Positions 37,350 through 45,201 of a stretch of 64,000 nt of DNA are shown here, piece by piece (positions within the stretch are counted from its first letter, which is position 1; every line of letters begins with the position of its first letter). The notes beneath the pieces were generated by a model that saw nothing but the letters and a program-made list of their open reading frames with translations, made no database searches and had not been told where the DNA came from. A program made the position numbers and the translations under genes. The stretch comes from Chryseobacterium sp. JV274 (lineage in GTDB: Bacteria; Bacteroidota; Bacteroidia; Flavobacteriales; Weeksellaceae), in the NCBI RefSeq assembly GCF_903969135.1, contig NZ_LR824569.1, forward strand, positions 372,001 to 436,000, given 5' to 3'.

Positions 37350-37387
37350 AAAAAAAGACCAGATTAAAAAATTAATCTGATCTTTTC
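37350..37387 (-). terminator. Terminator of barrel 5
   Basis: An imperfect stem AAAAGACCAGATT/AATCTGATCTTTT with a long A run on the plus strand side. Confidence 0.75.
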
Positions 37388-37422
37388 TATTGAATATAAA
37401 ATTTGTTTGTGAATGTGTAAGC

Positions 37423-38058
37423 TTATTTGAATTTATAAGCTAATCCTACCTGGAATAGGTTGTTTCTTGTAGCATCAGATCCACTAGGTCTGTTTTTCGC
37501 TACATCAGTTAAACCAGCAACGTATCTTGCTGTAAGCCCTAAGTTCGGAGTGAAATAATATCCGGCACCAAGACCAATACCAAAGTTGAATGTATTTAAA
37601 TTGTCTTTGTAATTATCTGTGGTATTTGACTGTCCGTTTGATTCATTTTTGAACTTGTTTTTAGCACTTACCATGAAACCGAATTCTGGTCCTGCTTCCA
37701 CATAAAGGTCGGGAATCAGATTGTACTGGAACATTACCGGTACTGTAATATAATCTAATTTAGTTGAAGCTGAAAACTTGGTTCCTCCTATAGTATAATC
37801 TGATTTATTACCATATTGTGAGTATTGAACCTCTGGTTGAACGCTGAATGAAGCTGCCAATGGAATATTGGCAAATACACCTGCATTGAATCCTATTTTA
37901 GATTTCTGATCATCAAGTCCACTGTCTTTTGAAAGTGAAGATACGTTCATTCCTCCTTTCACCCCAAATGTTACTGGATTAGAAGATGTGTTTCCTGTCT
38001 GTTGAGCGAATGCGAATGTTCCTGCAGTTAACGCTAATCCTAAAATTAACTTTTTCAT
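37423..38058 (-). CDS. PorT-like outer-membrane beta-barrel protein (array member 5)
   Basis: 211 residues with a signal peptide (ending AFAQQ). Barrel segments are TFGVKGGMNVSSLSKDSG, GFNAGVFANIPLAASFSVQPEVQ, YITVPVMFQYNLIPDLYVEAGPEFG, GIGLGAGYYFTPNLGLTARYVAGLTD, and the terminal LAYKFK. Loops are rich in Asn, Lys and Ser. It is the first member in transcription order along the minus strand, but each gene has its own promoter and terminator, so the array is not an operon. Confidence 0.88.
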   Translation of the reverse strand: MKKLILGLALTAGTFAFAQQTGNTSSNPVTFGVKGGMNVSSLSKDSGLDDQKSKIGFNAGVFANIPLAASFSVQPEVQYSQYGNKSDYTIGGTKFSASTKLDYITVPVMFQYNLIPDLYVEAGPEFGFMVSAKNKFKNESNGQSNTTDNYKDNLNTFNFGIGLGAGYYFTPNLGLTARYVAGLTDVAKNRPSGSDATRNNLFQVGLAYKFK

Positions 38059-38142
38059 AACTTTAATTTTTTAATTTTACTCTTTCTTAATTTTAAATTT
38101 TACTACTTGTTCAACATTTTTCAGTTGAACGCAGAGTATCTT

Positions 38143-38157
38143 TCAAATTGCTTGCCA
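38143..38157 (-). promoter_or_regulatory. Sigma-54-like promoter of barrel 5
   Basis: The minus strand reads TGGCAAGCAATTTGA, nearly identical to the barrel-1 element, with -12 ending in GA. It lies 85 bp before the ATG. Confidence 0.65.
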
Positions 38158-38183
38158 AAAATCTTTTTTATGAGTAAAATCAA

Positions 38184-38217
38184 TAAAAAAATCACTTAGT
38201 GTTTAAGTGATTTTTAA
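38184..38217 (-). terminator. Terminator of aroB
   Basis: A stem AAAAATCACTTA/TAAGTGATTTTT with a 5-nt loop. It lies between aroB and the barrel-5 promoter. Confidence 0.75.
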
Positions 38218-38337
38218 AATATAAAATTGATTTTCAGCTAGTTGTAAATTTAAATAAACATTTGTTTAGAAGAACTCTAAATTGACAATTTTGTTAAAAA
38301 CAACCTTTTAAACCAGGTTTATTTTTCCAAAAAACAG

Positions 38338-39384
38338 TTAAGCATTATTCAATTTTCTATAAAAAGACAGAGATTTAAGGATGTTTTCCTGTCTGCACTG
38401 ATGGTCATAAGTACAAGAACCGATTCCGGAAAGCAGGGAAAAATTGATTTTACTGTCTGTATTCTTTTTATCATTCAGTAATAATGCAGTGATATCTTCA
38501 TCTTTAAAATCATTGATATCCAGGTAAGGATAGTATCTCTGTACATTTTCAATAACCATATTTGCATCTGTTTCAGAAATAAGATTCTCCAGATAAGCCA
38601 GATGAGTTTCTGCAATCATTCCCATGGCAACCGCTTCTCCGTGAAGGATAGGATTTCCTTGCTGTAAACATAAACTTTCCACAGCATGGCCTATTGTATG
38701 CCCAAAATTCAAAGTTTTTCTGATATTCTGTTCGTGGAAATCTTTATCTACAACGTCCTGTTTGATTTTCATAGAAGTCTGAATATGCGGAATTACCGTT
38801 TCCACCTCCAGTTTACGAACTTTGATCAGCTGATCCCAATGATTTTTATCAGCAATTAATCCATGTTTCAGCATTTCAGCGAACCCACTTCTTAATTCTT
38901 TAAACGGTAATGTTTCTAAGAATTTCGGAAAAATAAAGATTTGTTCCGGGAATGCGAAAGTTCCCACCATATTTTTATAATGCATCAGATCAATACCTGT
39001 TTTTCCTCCTATGGAAGCATCACACATAGATAAAAGGGTAGTAGGGATATTGATGAACTGGATACCTCTTTTATAAGTAGATGCCACAAATCCGCCCATA
39101 TCAGTAATCACGCCTCCACCAAGATTGATAACCAGCGCTTTTCTGTCTGCTTGCATTTCCGTAAGAATTTCCCAAAGCTGATTGGCAGTCTGGATATTTT
39201 TCATTTCTTCTCCGGCTTCAATCTCTAAAATTTCAAAGCCAAGGTCTGTTTCCATATTTCCTAAAAGAATAGGAAGGCAGTATTCATGAGTGTTTTCATC
39301 TACAAGAATGAAAATTTTACTGAAAGATTTTTCATGAAGAAACCCGTTAAGCTGAGAAAAATTATCGTTTAATATTGTTATCAT
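38338..39384 (-). CDS. aroB: 3-dehydroquinate synthase
   Basis: 348 residues, the second step of the shikimate pathway, NAD- and metal-dependent. Characteristic segments are LGGGVITDMGGFVASTYKRGI (NAD binding), PTTLLSMCDASIGGKTGID (substrate loop), FAEMLKHGLI, and the zinc-ligand region LNFGHTIGHAVES with HGEAVAMGM. It is divergent from the pseudouridine synthase gene, the two -7 boxes lying 34 bp apart, and has its own terminator. Confidence 0.95.
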   Translation of the reverse strand: MITILNDNFSQLNGFLHEKSFSKIFILVDENTHEYCLPILLGNMETDLGFEILEIEAGEEMKNIQTANQLWEILTEMQADRKALVINLGGGVITDMGGFVASTYKRGIQFINIPTTLLSMCDASIGGKTGIDLMHYKNMVGTFAFPEQIFIFPKFLETLPFKELRSGFAEMLKHGLIADKNHWDQLIKVRKLEVETVIPHIQTSMKIKQDVVDKDFHEQNIRKTLNFGHTIGHAVESLCLQQGNPILHGEAVAMGMIAETHLAYLENLISETDANMVIENVQRYYPYLDINDFKDEDITALLLNDKKNTDSKINFSLLSGIGSCTYDHQCRQENILKSLSFYRKLNNA

Positions 39385-39422
39385 CTTCTAATATTTGTAA
39401 AGTTAAAATGTAAACTATAGTG

Positions 39423-39430
39423 CAAAGTTA
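39423..39430 (-). promoter_or_regulatory. -7 box of aroB
   Basis: TAACTTTG on the minus strand matches TAnnTTTG, 39 bp before the aroB ATG. Confidence 0.55.
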
Positions 39431-39463
39431 TGATTCTTAATTTTTAACTCGTAACTAAATTAC

Positions 39464-39471
39464 TATCTTTG
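39464..39471 (+). promoter_or_regulatory. -7 box of the pseudouridine synthase gene
   Basis: TATCTTTG matches TAnnTTTG, 15 bp before the ATG, giving a very short leader. Confidence 0.6.
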
Positions 39472-39485
39472 CAGAAATTTTTAGA

Positions 39486-40664
39486 ATGAGCAGAGATAAT
39501 AATAATTCAGACAGACCAAAGAGACCAAGAATTTCAACCAAGAAAAGTTCTGATGATTCTCGTGCTTCCAGATCTGGAAATTCTTCAGGATCAAAACCTT
39601 TTAAAAAACCTTTTTCTAAAGACGGAGGCAGAACAGCTCCTGAACATAGAGGGGCTAACTCAAAATTCGACAAAAAACCTTTCAAGAGAAATACAGACAG
39701 CTCTGAAGGTTCCAGCGAAGATATGGGTTCAAAATCTGAAAAAAAACCTTACATCACCAATAAAAGTGAGAGCTTTGAGAGAAAATCTTTCGGAAAATCA
39801 AAAAGAGGAGGAAACAGTTTTAATACAAGAGATAAATATGAAAGAGGTAGTCTGAAATATGGCAGAAGACCCTCTAATGGAGATGAAAGAGATGACAGAG
39901 CAAAATCTTTTGTACAAAAAAGAAGGTTAAATAAAATTGACAAAGATGTTCATAAAGATACTATCCGTCTAAATAAGTATATTGCCAATTCAGGGATCTG
40001 CAGCAGGAGAGAAGCTGATGATCTTATTACTCAGGGACTGGTAGAGGTAAACGGAAAAGTAGTCAACGAAATGGGCTATCAGGTGCAGAAAACCGACAGA
40101 GTAGTTTTTGACGGACAAAATATTACTCCGGAAAAACCGGTTTATGTACTTTTGAATAAACCAAAAGGTTATATTTCTACGACGAAAGATGACAAAGCAA
40201 GAAAAACAGTAATGGATCTTGTAGCTAATGCTTCTCCTTACAGAGTTTTCCCTGTTGGAAGATTAGACCGTTCCACAACGGGGGTTATTTTATTGACCAA
40301 TGACGGACACATGACTAAAAAATTAACGCATCCATCTTTTGATGCTAAAAAGATTTACCATGTAACGTTAGATAAAAAGCTTACAGGGGAAGATCTACGT
40401 CTTATTGCAGAAGGAATCCGTCTTGATGAAGGTATAGCAGTTGTTGATCAGATTTCGTACATTGAAGGAAAACCAAAAAATGAAATCGGAATTGAGATTC
40501 ATATTGGATGGAACCGTGTTATCAGAAGAATATTCCAAAGATTAGGGTACGAAGTGGAAGCTTTAGACAGAGTAATGTTTGCAGGATTGACGAAGAAGAA
40601 TATCAAGAGAGGACACTGGAGAATCCTTACAGAACTGGAAGTAAATAACCTTAAAATGCTTTAA
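39486..40664 (+). CDS. rRNA pseudouridine synthase (RsuA/RluB family) with long disordered N-terminus
   Basis: 392 residues. The first about 155 are a basic, Ser/Lys/Arg-rich low-complexity tail with repeated KPFKK and KKP words. Then comes an S4 RNA-binding domain (IRLNKYIANSGICSRREAD) and the RsuA/RluB catalytic domain, with the aspartate motif GRLDRSTTGVILLTNDG and the C-terminal IHIGWNRVIRRIFQRLGYEV. It should convert a specific uridine in 23S or 16S rRNA to pseudouridine. RluB is the likely type but not certain. The basic tail, common in Bacteroidetes homologues, probably adds RNA affinity. Confidence 0.9.
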   Translation: MSRDNNNSDRPKRPRISTKKSSDDSRASRSGNSSGSKPFKKPFSKDGGRTAPEHRGANSKFDKKPFKRNTDSSEGSSEDMGSKSEKKPYITNKSESFERKSFGKSKRGGNSFNTRDKYERGSLKYGRRPSNGDERDDRAKSFVQKRRLNKIDKDVHKDTIRLNKYIANSGICSRREADDLITQGLVEVNGKVVNEMGYQVQKTDRVVFDGQNITPEKPVYVLLNKPKGYISTTKDDKARKTVMDLVANASPYRVFPVGRLDRSTTGVILLTNDGHMTKKLTHPSFDAKKIYHVTLDKKLTGEDLRLIAEGIRLDEGIAVVDQISYIEGKPKNEIGIEIHIGWNRVIRRIFQRLGYEVEALDRVMFAGLTKKNIKRGHWRILTELEVNNLKML

Positions 40665-40756
40665 TATAATGATGAATTATGAGTTATAAAATGAATAGCA
40701 GATTCGGATTTGTAACTTATTTCATTCTTTTAAACAATACATTTAAGTGTAAAAAA

Positions 40757-40793
40757 CAAAAAAGCGCAGAATTACTTTCTGCGCTTTTTTTAT
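40757..40793 (+). terminator. Terminator of the pseudouridine synthase gene
   Basis: A stem AAAAGCGCAGAA/TTCTGCGCTTTT followed by TTTT. The A run upstream may let it act for pncA too. Confidence 0.85.
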
Positions 40794-40844
40794 TGTATTA
40801 ATTATGAATTCCAGAATTCATAATTAATCATTTATAATTGATCA

Positions 40845-41450
40845 TTACCCTAAAACTGTCACTCCTTTTTCAATCATCTCGTAGATGGCATCTCTGGCGT
40901 TGTCCGGTTTTACGTTTACAGCACGTGTACCATTGAAGTGAAGGCATGTTACATATCCGTTGGCCACAGCATCCTGAGCCGTGAACTTCACACAATAGTC
41001 TAATGCCAGCCCTACGATTTCAACCAGTTGGATATCGTGATATTTTAAGAAATCGTCCAGTCCGGTTTTCATAAAGTGATTATTATCCTGGAAACCGCTG
41101 TAGCTGTCAATTTCTATATTTTTGCCTTTTTGTACAATATGGGTTACTTTGTCTCTGTTCAGATCTTTGTGGAATTCTGCCCCGAAAGTTCCCTGAATAC
41201 AGTGATCCGGCCACATAAACTGTGGAACACCATTTAAAATAATACTTTCTCCAACCTGTCTGCCATTACTACTTGCAAAACTTTTGTGTCCTGCAGGATG
41301 CCAGTCCTGTGTCAGAACCACCTGATCATATGCATTTTCCTCCATGAGAAGATTGATATACGGGATAATTTCTTTGGATCCAGGGACTGCAAGGGCTCCG
41401 CCTTCACAAAAATCATTCTGTACATCGACTATTATTAACGCTTTTTTCAT
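40845..41450 (-). CDS. pncA: Nicotinamidase
   Basis: 201 residues, an isochorismatase-fold amidase that hydrolyses nicotinamide to nicotinate for NAD salvage. Motifs are ALIIVDVQNDFCEGGALAVPG with catalytic Asp9, the metal-binding TQDWHPAGHKSF, the cis-peptide region, and LALDYCVKFTAQDA with the nucleophile Cys near residue 150. It is a single gene with a well-formed promoter embedded in a repeated 80-bp sequence. Confidence 0.94.
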   Translation of the reverse strand: MKKALIIVDVQNDFCEGGALAVPGSKEIIPYINLLMEENAYDQVVLTQDWHPAGHKSFASSNGRQVGESIILNGVPQFMWPDHCIQGTFGAEFHKDLNRDKVTHIVQKGKNIEIDSYSGFQDNNHFMKTGLDDFLKYHDIQLVEIVGLALDYCVKFTAQDAVANGYVTCLHFNGTRAVNVKPDNARDAIYEMIEKGVTVLG

Positions 41451-41456
41451 ATTTTG

Positions 41457-41537
41457 ATTTCTCGAATTTTTGATAAATTTACAAAACTAATCTTCAAAAA
41501 TTTGTCCAAACCCGAATTTTCGGACAAATCGGCAATA
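41457..41537. repeat. 80-bp direct repeat, copy A (contains the pncA promoter)
   Basis: About 80% identical by eye to 43007-43087. The shared blocks are GAATTTTTGATAAATTTACA and CGGACAAATCGGCAATAA. An inverted TTTGTCC...GGACAAA lies inside. The two copies flank the DEAD-box helicase gene. Confidence 0.65.
41482..41509 (-). promoter_or_regulatory. Promoter of pncA
   Basis: On the minus strand TTG, 17 bp, then TAGTTTTG: a full -33/-7 Bacteroidetes promoter, 31 bp before the pncA ATG. Confidence 0.7.
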
Positions 41538-41721
41538 AAAAAATAATAAGCTGGAAGTGCTTTCAGTGGTACAACTGCTAACTGTCTTTGCATAAGAACT
41601 TTTTAAAAATGATGAAGCGGAGAGTATTATGTATTCCTTTATGTCCTTCGTACTTCTTTCTTCCATCTCCCGGCTTCAAGCCTTTTACGGTTCAAAAAAA
41701 TGGAACTAAATCTCAATAGCT

Positions 41722-41729
41722 TATCTTTG
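41722..41729 (+). promoter_or_regulatory. -7 box of the DEAD-box helicase
   Basis: TATCTTTG matches TAnnTTTG, 18 bp before the ATG. Confidence 0.55.
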
Positions 41730-41747
41730 CAGTAAATAAGTATTTTT

Positions 41748-42890
41748 ATGTCATTTGAATCGTTAGGATTATCACACAATATTATTCGTTCTGTTAACAA
41801 ATTAGGGTATTTAAAACCATTTCCAATACAGGAGCAGGCAGTTCCTGTTATTTTGCAGGGGAAAGATTTAATGGGAATTGCACAGACTGGTTCCGGGAAA
41901 ACGGCTTGTTTTGTAATGCCCATTTTAGAAAAACTACAGAATGCTGAAGTTAAAAAAGACCGTAATGTTCAGGTTTTAATATTGGTTCCTACCCGTGAAC
42001 TGGCTATTCAGATTGATGAAGTTTTCAGAGCTTTTACAGAAAATCTGAAGCGGGAGATTCGTACAATGGCTGTTTATGGAGGTGTTTCCATCAATCCGCA
42101 GATGAAAGGAATGTTTGGGGTAGAAGTTCTTATTGCCACTCCTGGACGTCTCTTAGACTTAATTGACCATAATGCATTGAGTATTTCAGGAATTCAGCAT
42201 CTGGTGATTGATGAAGCGGATAAAATGTTTCAGCTGGGCTTTGGAGAAGAAATGAATAAGCTTTTCGGAATGATGCCTGTGGTGAAGCAAACGACTTTAT
42301 TTTCAGCGACTTTAAATGATAAGGTTTCTGAAATGAAAGAACGCCTGTCTATCAATCCCACTATTATTGAAATTAAAAAAGAAGAAGTTGAAATTGATAA
42401 TATCGAACAACTTGCATATCATGTTTCTCCTGAAAATAAAGGTCCTTTCCTTCGTTATTTAATTAAGGAAAAAAAGGTGGAAAAGGCTTTGATCTTTGTT
42501 TCGTCTACAAGATCTGCAGATAACCTGGTGGAAAAGCTTAAAAAGAATAAAATTAAAGCGGTGGCTATTCACAGTCAGAAATCGCAGGGAGCCCGCAAGA
42601 ATAACCTGGAAGAGTTTAAAGTAAACGGAGCCCAGATTTTGGTGGCAACAGACCTGCTTGGGCGTGGAATTCACATCGAGTCATTACCATGCGTGATTAA
42701 TTACGAATTGCCGCGTTCTCCTTTAGATTATATTCACCGTATCGGTAGAACAGGGCGTGCTAATGAGAAAGGGACAGCAATCAGTATTCTGACAGATGAT
42801 GAATTGCAGCATTTCAGAGTAATCCAGAAGAAAATGGGCCGAAAAGTAACCTTACAAAGAACAGAAGGTATTGATTTACATGGTTATTAG
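41748..42890 (+). CDS. DEAD-box RNA helicase (RhlE-like core)
   Basis: 380 residues containing little beyond the two RecA-like domains. Motifs: Q motif region (PFPIQEQAVPVIL), I (AQTGSGKTACF), Ia (PTRELAIQ), Ib (TPGRLLDL), II (DEAD), III (FSATL), IV-V (ATDLLGRGIH) and VI (HRIGRTGRANEKG). It lacks the long basic tail usual in RhlE and the RNA-binding domain of DbpA, so its target specificity is open. Likely roles are ribosome assembly or mRNA turnover, especially in cold. It has its own promoter and terminator. Confidence 0.93.
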   Translation: MSFESLGLSHNIIRSVNKLGYLKPFPIQEQAVPVILQGKDLMGIAQTGSGKTACFVMPILEKLQNAEVKKDRNVQVLILVPTRELAIQIDEVFRAFTENLKREIRTMAVYGGVSINPQMKGMFGVEVLIATPGRLLDLIDHNALSISGIQHLVIDEADKMFQLGFGEEMNKLFGMMPVVKQTTLFSATLNDKVSEMKERLSINPTIIEIKKEEVEIDNIEQLAYHVSPENKGPFLRYLIKEKKVEKALIFVSSTRSADNLVEKLKKNKIKAVAIHSQKSQGARKNNLEEFKVNGAQILVATDLLGRGIHIESLPCVINYELPRSPLDYIHRIGRTGRANEKGTAISILTDDELQHFRVIQKKMGRKVTLQRTEGIDLHGY

Positions 42891-42909
42891 TCCTTTATCA
42901 ATATAACTT

Positions 42910-42945
42910 AAAAAAGGCTTCAGTTTATCATTGAAGCCTTTTTTG
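42910..42945 (+). terminator. Terminator of the DEAD-box helicase
   Basis: A 12-bp stem AAAAAGGCTTCA/TGAAGCCTTTTT followed by T. Confidence 0.9.
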
Positions 42946-43006
42946 ATGAAAATTGGTACCACAAAAATTGTTATCGGTATAATTAATGCTTTATTCACCT
43001 TAGATT

Positions 43007-43087
43007 CTTGAATTTTTGATAAATTTACAGAAGCTGATATTAATAAATTGTTCCAAAAGATAACCATCGGACAAATCGGCAATAATT
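43007..43087. repeat. 80-bp direct repeat, copy B
   Basis: The partner of 41457-41537. The -7 box active in copy A is changed here (the TAGTTTTG position reads differently), so the pncA-type promoter is not retained. It ends 20 bp before the bacillithiol-linked operon. Confidence 0.6.
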
Positions 43088-43107
43088 AAAAATTAAACCC
43101 TTGAGCA

Positions 43108-43644
43108 ATGAGTGATTTAGAGAAAAAAAAGTTTCCGATAGGCCCGTTTGAAGCTCCAGAAAATATCTGCGATACTACACTGGATACTTACATCAAAGTG
43201 ATCAAAGACTTTCCCGGCAGGCTAAAAAATCTCATTGAACATTTTACGGACGATCAATTGGATACTCCCTACAGAGAAGGAGGCTGGACTATAAGACAGC
43301 TTGTGAACCACCTTTCGGACAGTCATATGAATAGTTTTATCCGTTTTAAGCTGGCTCTTACAGAAGATAATCCTACCATAAAGCCTTATGATGAAGCCAA
43401 GTGGGCAGAACTTCAGGATAGTTACCATATGCCTGTAAAACCGGCTATGAGAATGCTGAAAGGAACGCACCAAAGATGGGTTGTACTCCTTAAAAGCCTT
43501 ACGAATAAACAATTTGAAAGAACTTTTCATCATCCGGAGCATAACAGAGATTATAATCTAAGAGACAGCCTTGCTTTGTACGTCTGGCATTGTAATCATC
43601 ATTTTGCCCATATTGAAAACCTGAAGATAGAAAAAGGTTGGTAA
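43108..43644 (+). CDS. YfiT/BstA-type bacillithiol transferase
   Basis: 178 residues, a DinB-fold metalloenzyme. Family features are KKFPIGPFEAPE near the N-terminus, YREGGWTIRQLVNHLSDSH with a metal-binding His, RFKLALTEDNPTIKPYDEA, and YVWHCNHHFAHIENL near the C-terminus. BstA conjugates bacillithiol to electrophiles for detoxification. The presence of YtxJ two genes downstream supports a bacillithiol role. It is first of a four-gene operon; the next frame overlaps its end by 7 bp. Confidence 0.88.
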   Translation: MSDLEKKKFPIGPFEAPENICDTTLDTYIKVIKDFPGRLKNLIEHFTDDQLDTPYREGGWTIRQLVNHLSDSHMNSFIRFKLALTEDNPTIKPYDEAKWAELQDSYHMPVKPAMRMLKGTHQRWVVLLKSLTNKQFERTFHHPEHNRDYNLRDSLALYVWHCNHHFAHIENLKIEKGW

Positions 43645-44099
43645 GGAAGCGTGTTAATAATCCCATATATTATAAGGAAATTGTAGACCGAATTTCCATG
43701 TTATCTGAAAATTCCCCTGGAAAATGGGGGAAAATGGACGTATGTCAAATGCTAAAGCACTGTGACCTAGTTCTTCAGGTAGCTTTAAAAAAAGTAGAAC
43801 TTCCCCGTATCAACTTTGTGTATAAGACCATAGGCATATTCACTAAAACAGAAATGTATGTCTTCAATAATGGAATTCCCAGAAACATGCCTACTTTTCA
43901 AAAACTAATCGTTAATTTTGAGTGTGATTTTGATGTGTCAAAAACCAATCTGCTGAAAACGCTTGAAGAATTCCGGGAAGCTTGTGAAAAAAGCAACCTG
44001 CCGGATCATCACAGGTTATTCGGAAACATGACTGAAAAAGACTGGACATTTTTAGAATACAAACATCTTGATCATCATCTAAAACAATTTAATGTATGA
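43638..44099 (+). CDS. DUF1569-type DinB-fold protein
   Basis: 153 residues, probably from the TTG overlapping the previous stop, since no ATG or GTG is available nearby. Helical, with DinB-like features: GKWGKMDVCQMLKHCDLVLQ and the C-terminal YKHLDHHLKQF histidines. The wording fits DUF1569. Its place between BstA-like and YtxJ-like genes suggests a second thiol-dependent enzyme. It overlaps the next gene by 4 bp (ATGA). Confidence 0.78.
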   Translation: MVRKRVNNPIYYKEIVDRISMLSENSPGKWGKMDVCQMLKHCDLVLQVALKKVELPRINFVYKTIGIFTKTEMYVFNNGIPRNMPTFQKLIVNFECDFDVSKTNLLKTLEEFREACEKSNLPDHHRLFGNMTEKDWTFLEYKHLDHHLKQFNV

Positions 44100-44476
44100 G
44101 TTTTTTTGATAAAATATTCGGTGGAAAAAACGAAACCCCTGACCAAAAAACATTCTGGAAAAAGATAGAGTCTGAAGAAGACCTTACAAAAGCTATAGAA
44201 GACTCTTTTCAGAATAGAATTGCTATATTTAAACATTCAACAAGCTGTTTTATCAGCAGAACTGTACTGAAGAATTTTGAAAAAGAAGTTGAAAATTCAG
44301 ATCAGCCGGTCAATGTATACTACCTTGATCTGTTGGCTCACAGATCTGTTTCCAATAAAATAGCGGCAGATTTTGAGATCAGACACGAAAGTCCGCAGCT
44401 GATTGTAATAGAGAACGGAAAACCTGTAAACAATGCTTCACACCAGGATATTTCTTTAAGCCAGATTGTATCATGA
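44096..44476 (+). CDS. YtxJ-like bacillithiol-system redox protein
   Basis: 126 residues with a thioredoxin fold and a monothiol active site (FKHSTSCFISRTVLKNFE). This is the wording of YtxJ, proposed to remove bacillithiol from S-bacillithiolated proteins (monothiol bacilliredoxin). The C-terminal HESPQLIVIENGKPV provides the cis-proline. It overlaps both neighbours by 4 bp, so it is translationally coupled in the bacillithiol operon. Confidence 0.86.
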   Translation: MSFFDKIFGGKNETPDQKTFWKKIESEEDLTKAIEDSFQNRIAIFKHSTSCFISRTVLKNFEKEVENSDQPVNVYYLDLLAHRSVSNKIAADFEIRHESPQLIVIENGKPVNNASHQDISLSQIVS

Positions 44477-45069
44477 AGAATATAAATGATTATTTAGCCA
44501 AAGTTTTAAATGTTCCCCTTCAAAATGTGAACACTTGCAGCCTGCACTATGAAGTAAAGAAAATTCCTAAAAATCAGTTTCTTCTTCAGTACGGCGAAAT
44601 ATGCCGGCATATATTCTTTGTAGAAAAAGGTCTGTTGAAGATGTATTCCATTGATAAAAACGGGAAAGAGCATATTATACAGTTTGCTCCTGAAAGCTGG
44701 CTGATTTCTGACCGAAGCAGTCTTTATTTCAATGAAAAATCCATTTATTATATAGAAGCGGTTGAAGATTCAGAAATTCTGTTTCTGCATCCTGATTTCT
44801 TTAATAAGCTGGTTGAACAGTTTCCAAACAGTATTGAAAGAAGTGATTTTCTGCTTCAGAAACATATCAGAAGTCTTCAAAACAGAATCAACTCTTTGCT
44901 TGGTGAGACGGCAGAAGAAAGATATATGAAATTTATTAAAATGTATCCTGATTTACTTTTGAGAGTTCCACAATGGATGATTGCGTCTTACCTTGGAATT
45001 ACTCCTGAGAGTCTGAGCCGTGTAAGAAAAGAGCTGGCGAGAAAAAACTTCGTCCCGGATAATAAATAA
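44473..45069 (+). CDS. Crp/Fnr-family regulator of the bacillithiol operon
   Basis: 198 residues. The cyclic-nucleotide-binding-like domain (about 25-120) carries QFLLQYGEICRHIFFVEKGLLKMYSI. The long dimer helix is followed by a winged helix-turn-helix (about 150-195) with ASYLGITPESLSRVRKELAR. The residues that bind cAMP in E. coli Crp are not evident, so the ligand is unknown. It is coupled by ATGA overlap to ytxJ, which suggests it regulates thiol or redox stress genes, possibly its own operon. Confidence 0.88.
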   Translation: MKNINDYLAKVLNVPLQNVNTCSLHYEVKKIPKNQFLLQYGEICRHIFFVEKGLLKMYSIDKNGKEHIIQFAPESWLISDRSSLYFNEKSIYYIEAVEDSEILFLHPDFFNKLVEQFPNSIERSDFLLQKHIRSLQNRINSLLGETAEERYMKFIKMYPDLLLRVPQWMIASYLGITPESLSRVRKELARKNFVPDNK

Positions 45070-45201
45070 AAAAGGATGGAAGATGGGAGAGGGAAGCTTG
45101 AAGTTCTGGTAAACACAAAAGAACTTGATAGTTATTATTTAAACATCCTTAATAAGAATTGACATAATCTATTCTTAAAATTATAATAACTTCCATCTTC
45201 C

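Noticed and set aside
45078..45201. GGAAGATGG/CCATCTTCC inverted words between the Crp/Fnr and MocR genes
   Set aside because: Only 9 bp separated by more than 100 bp, with simple purine-rich composition; too weak to call an element.
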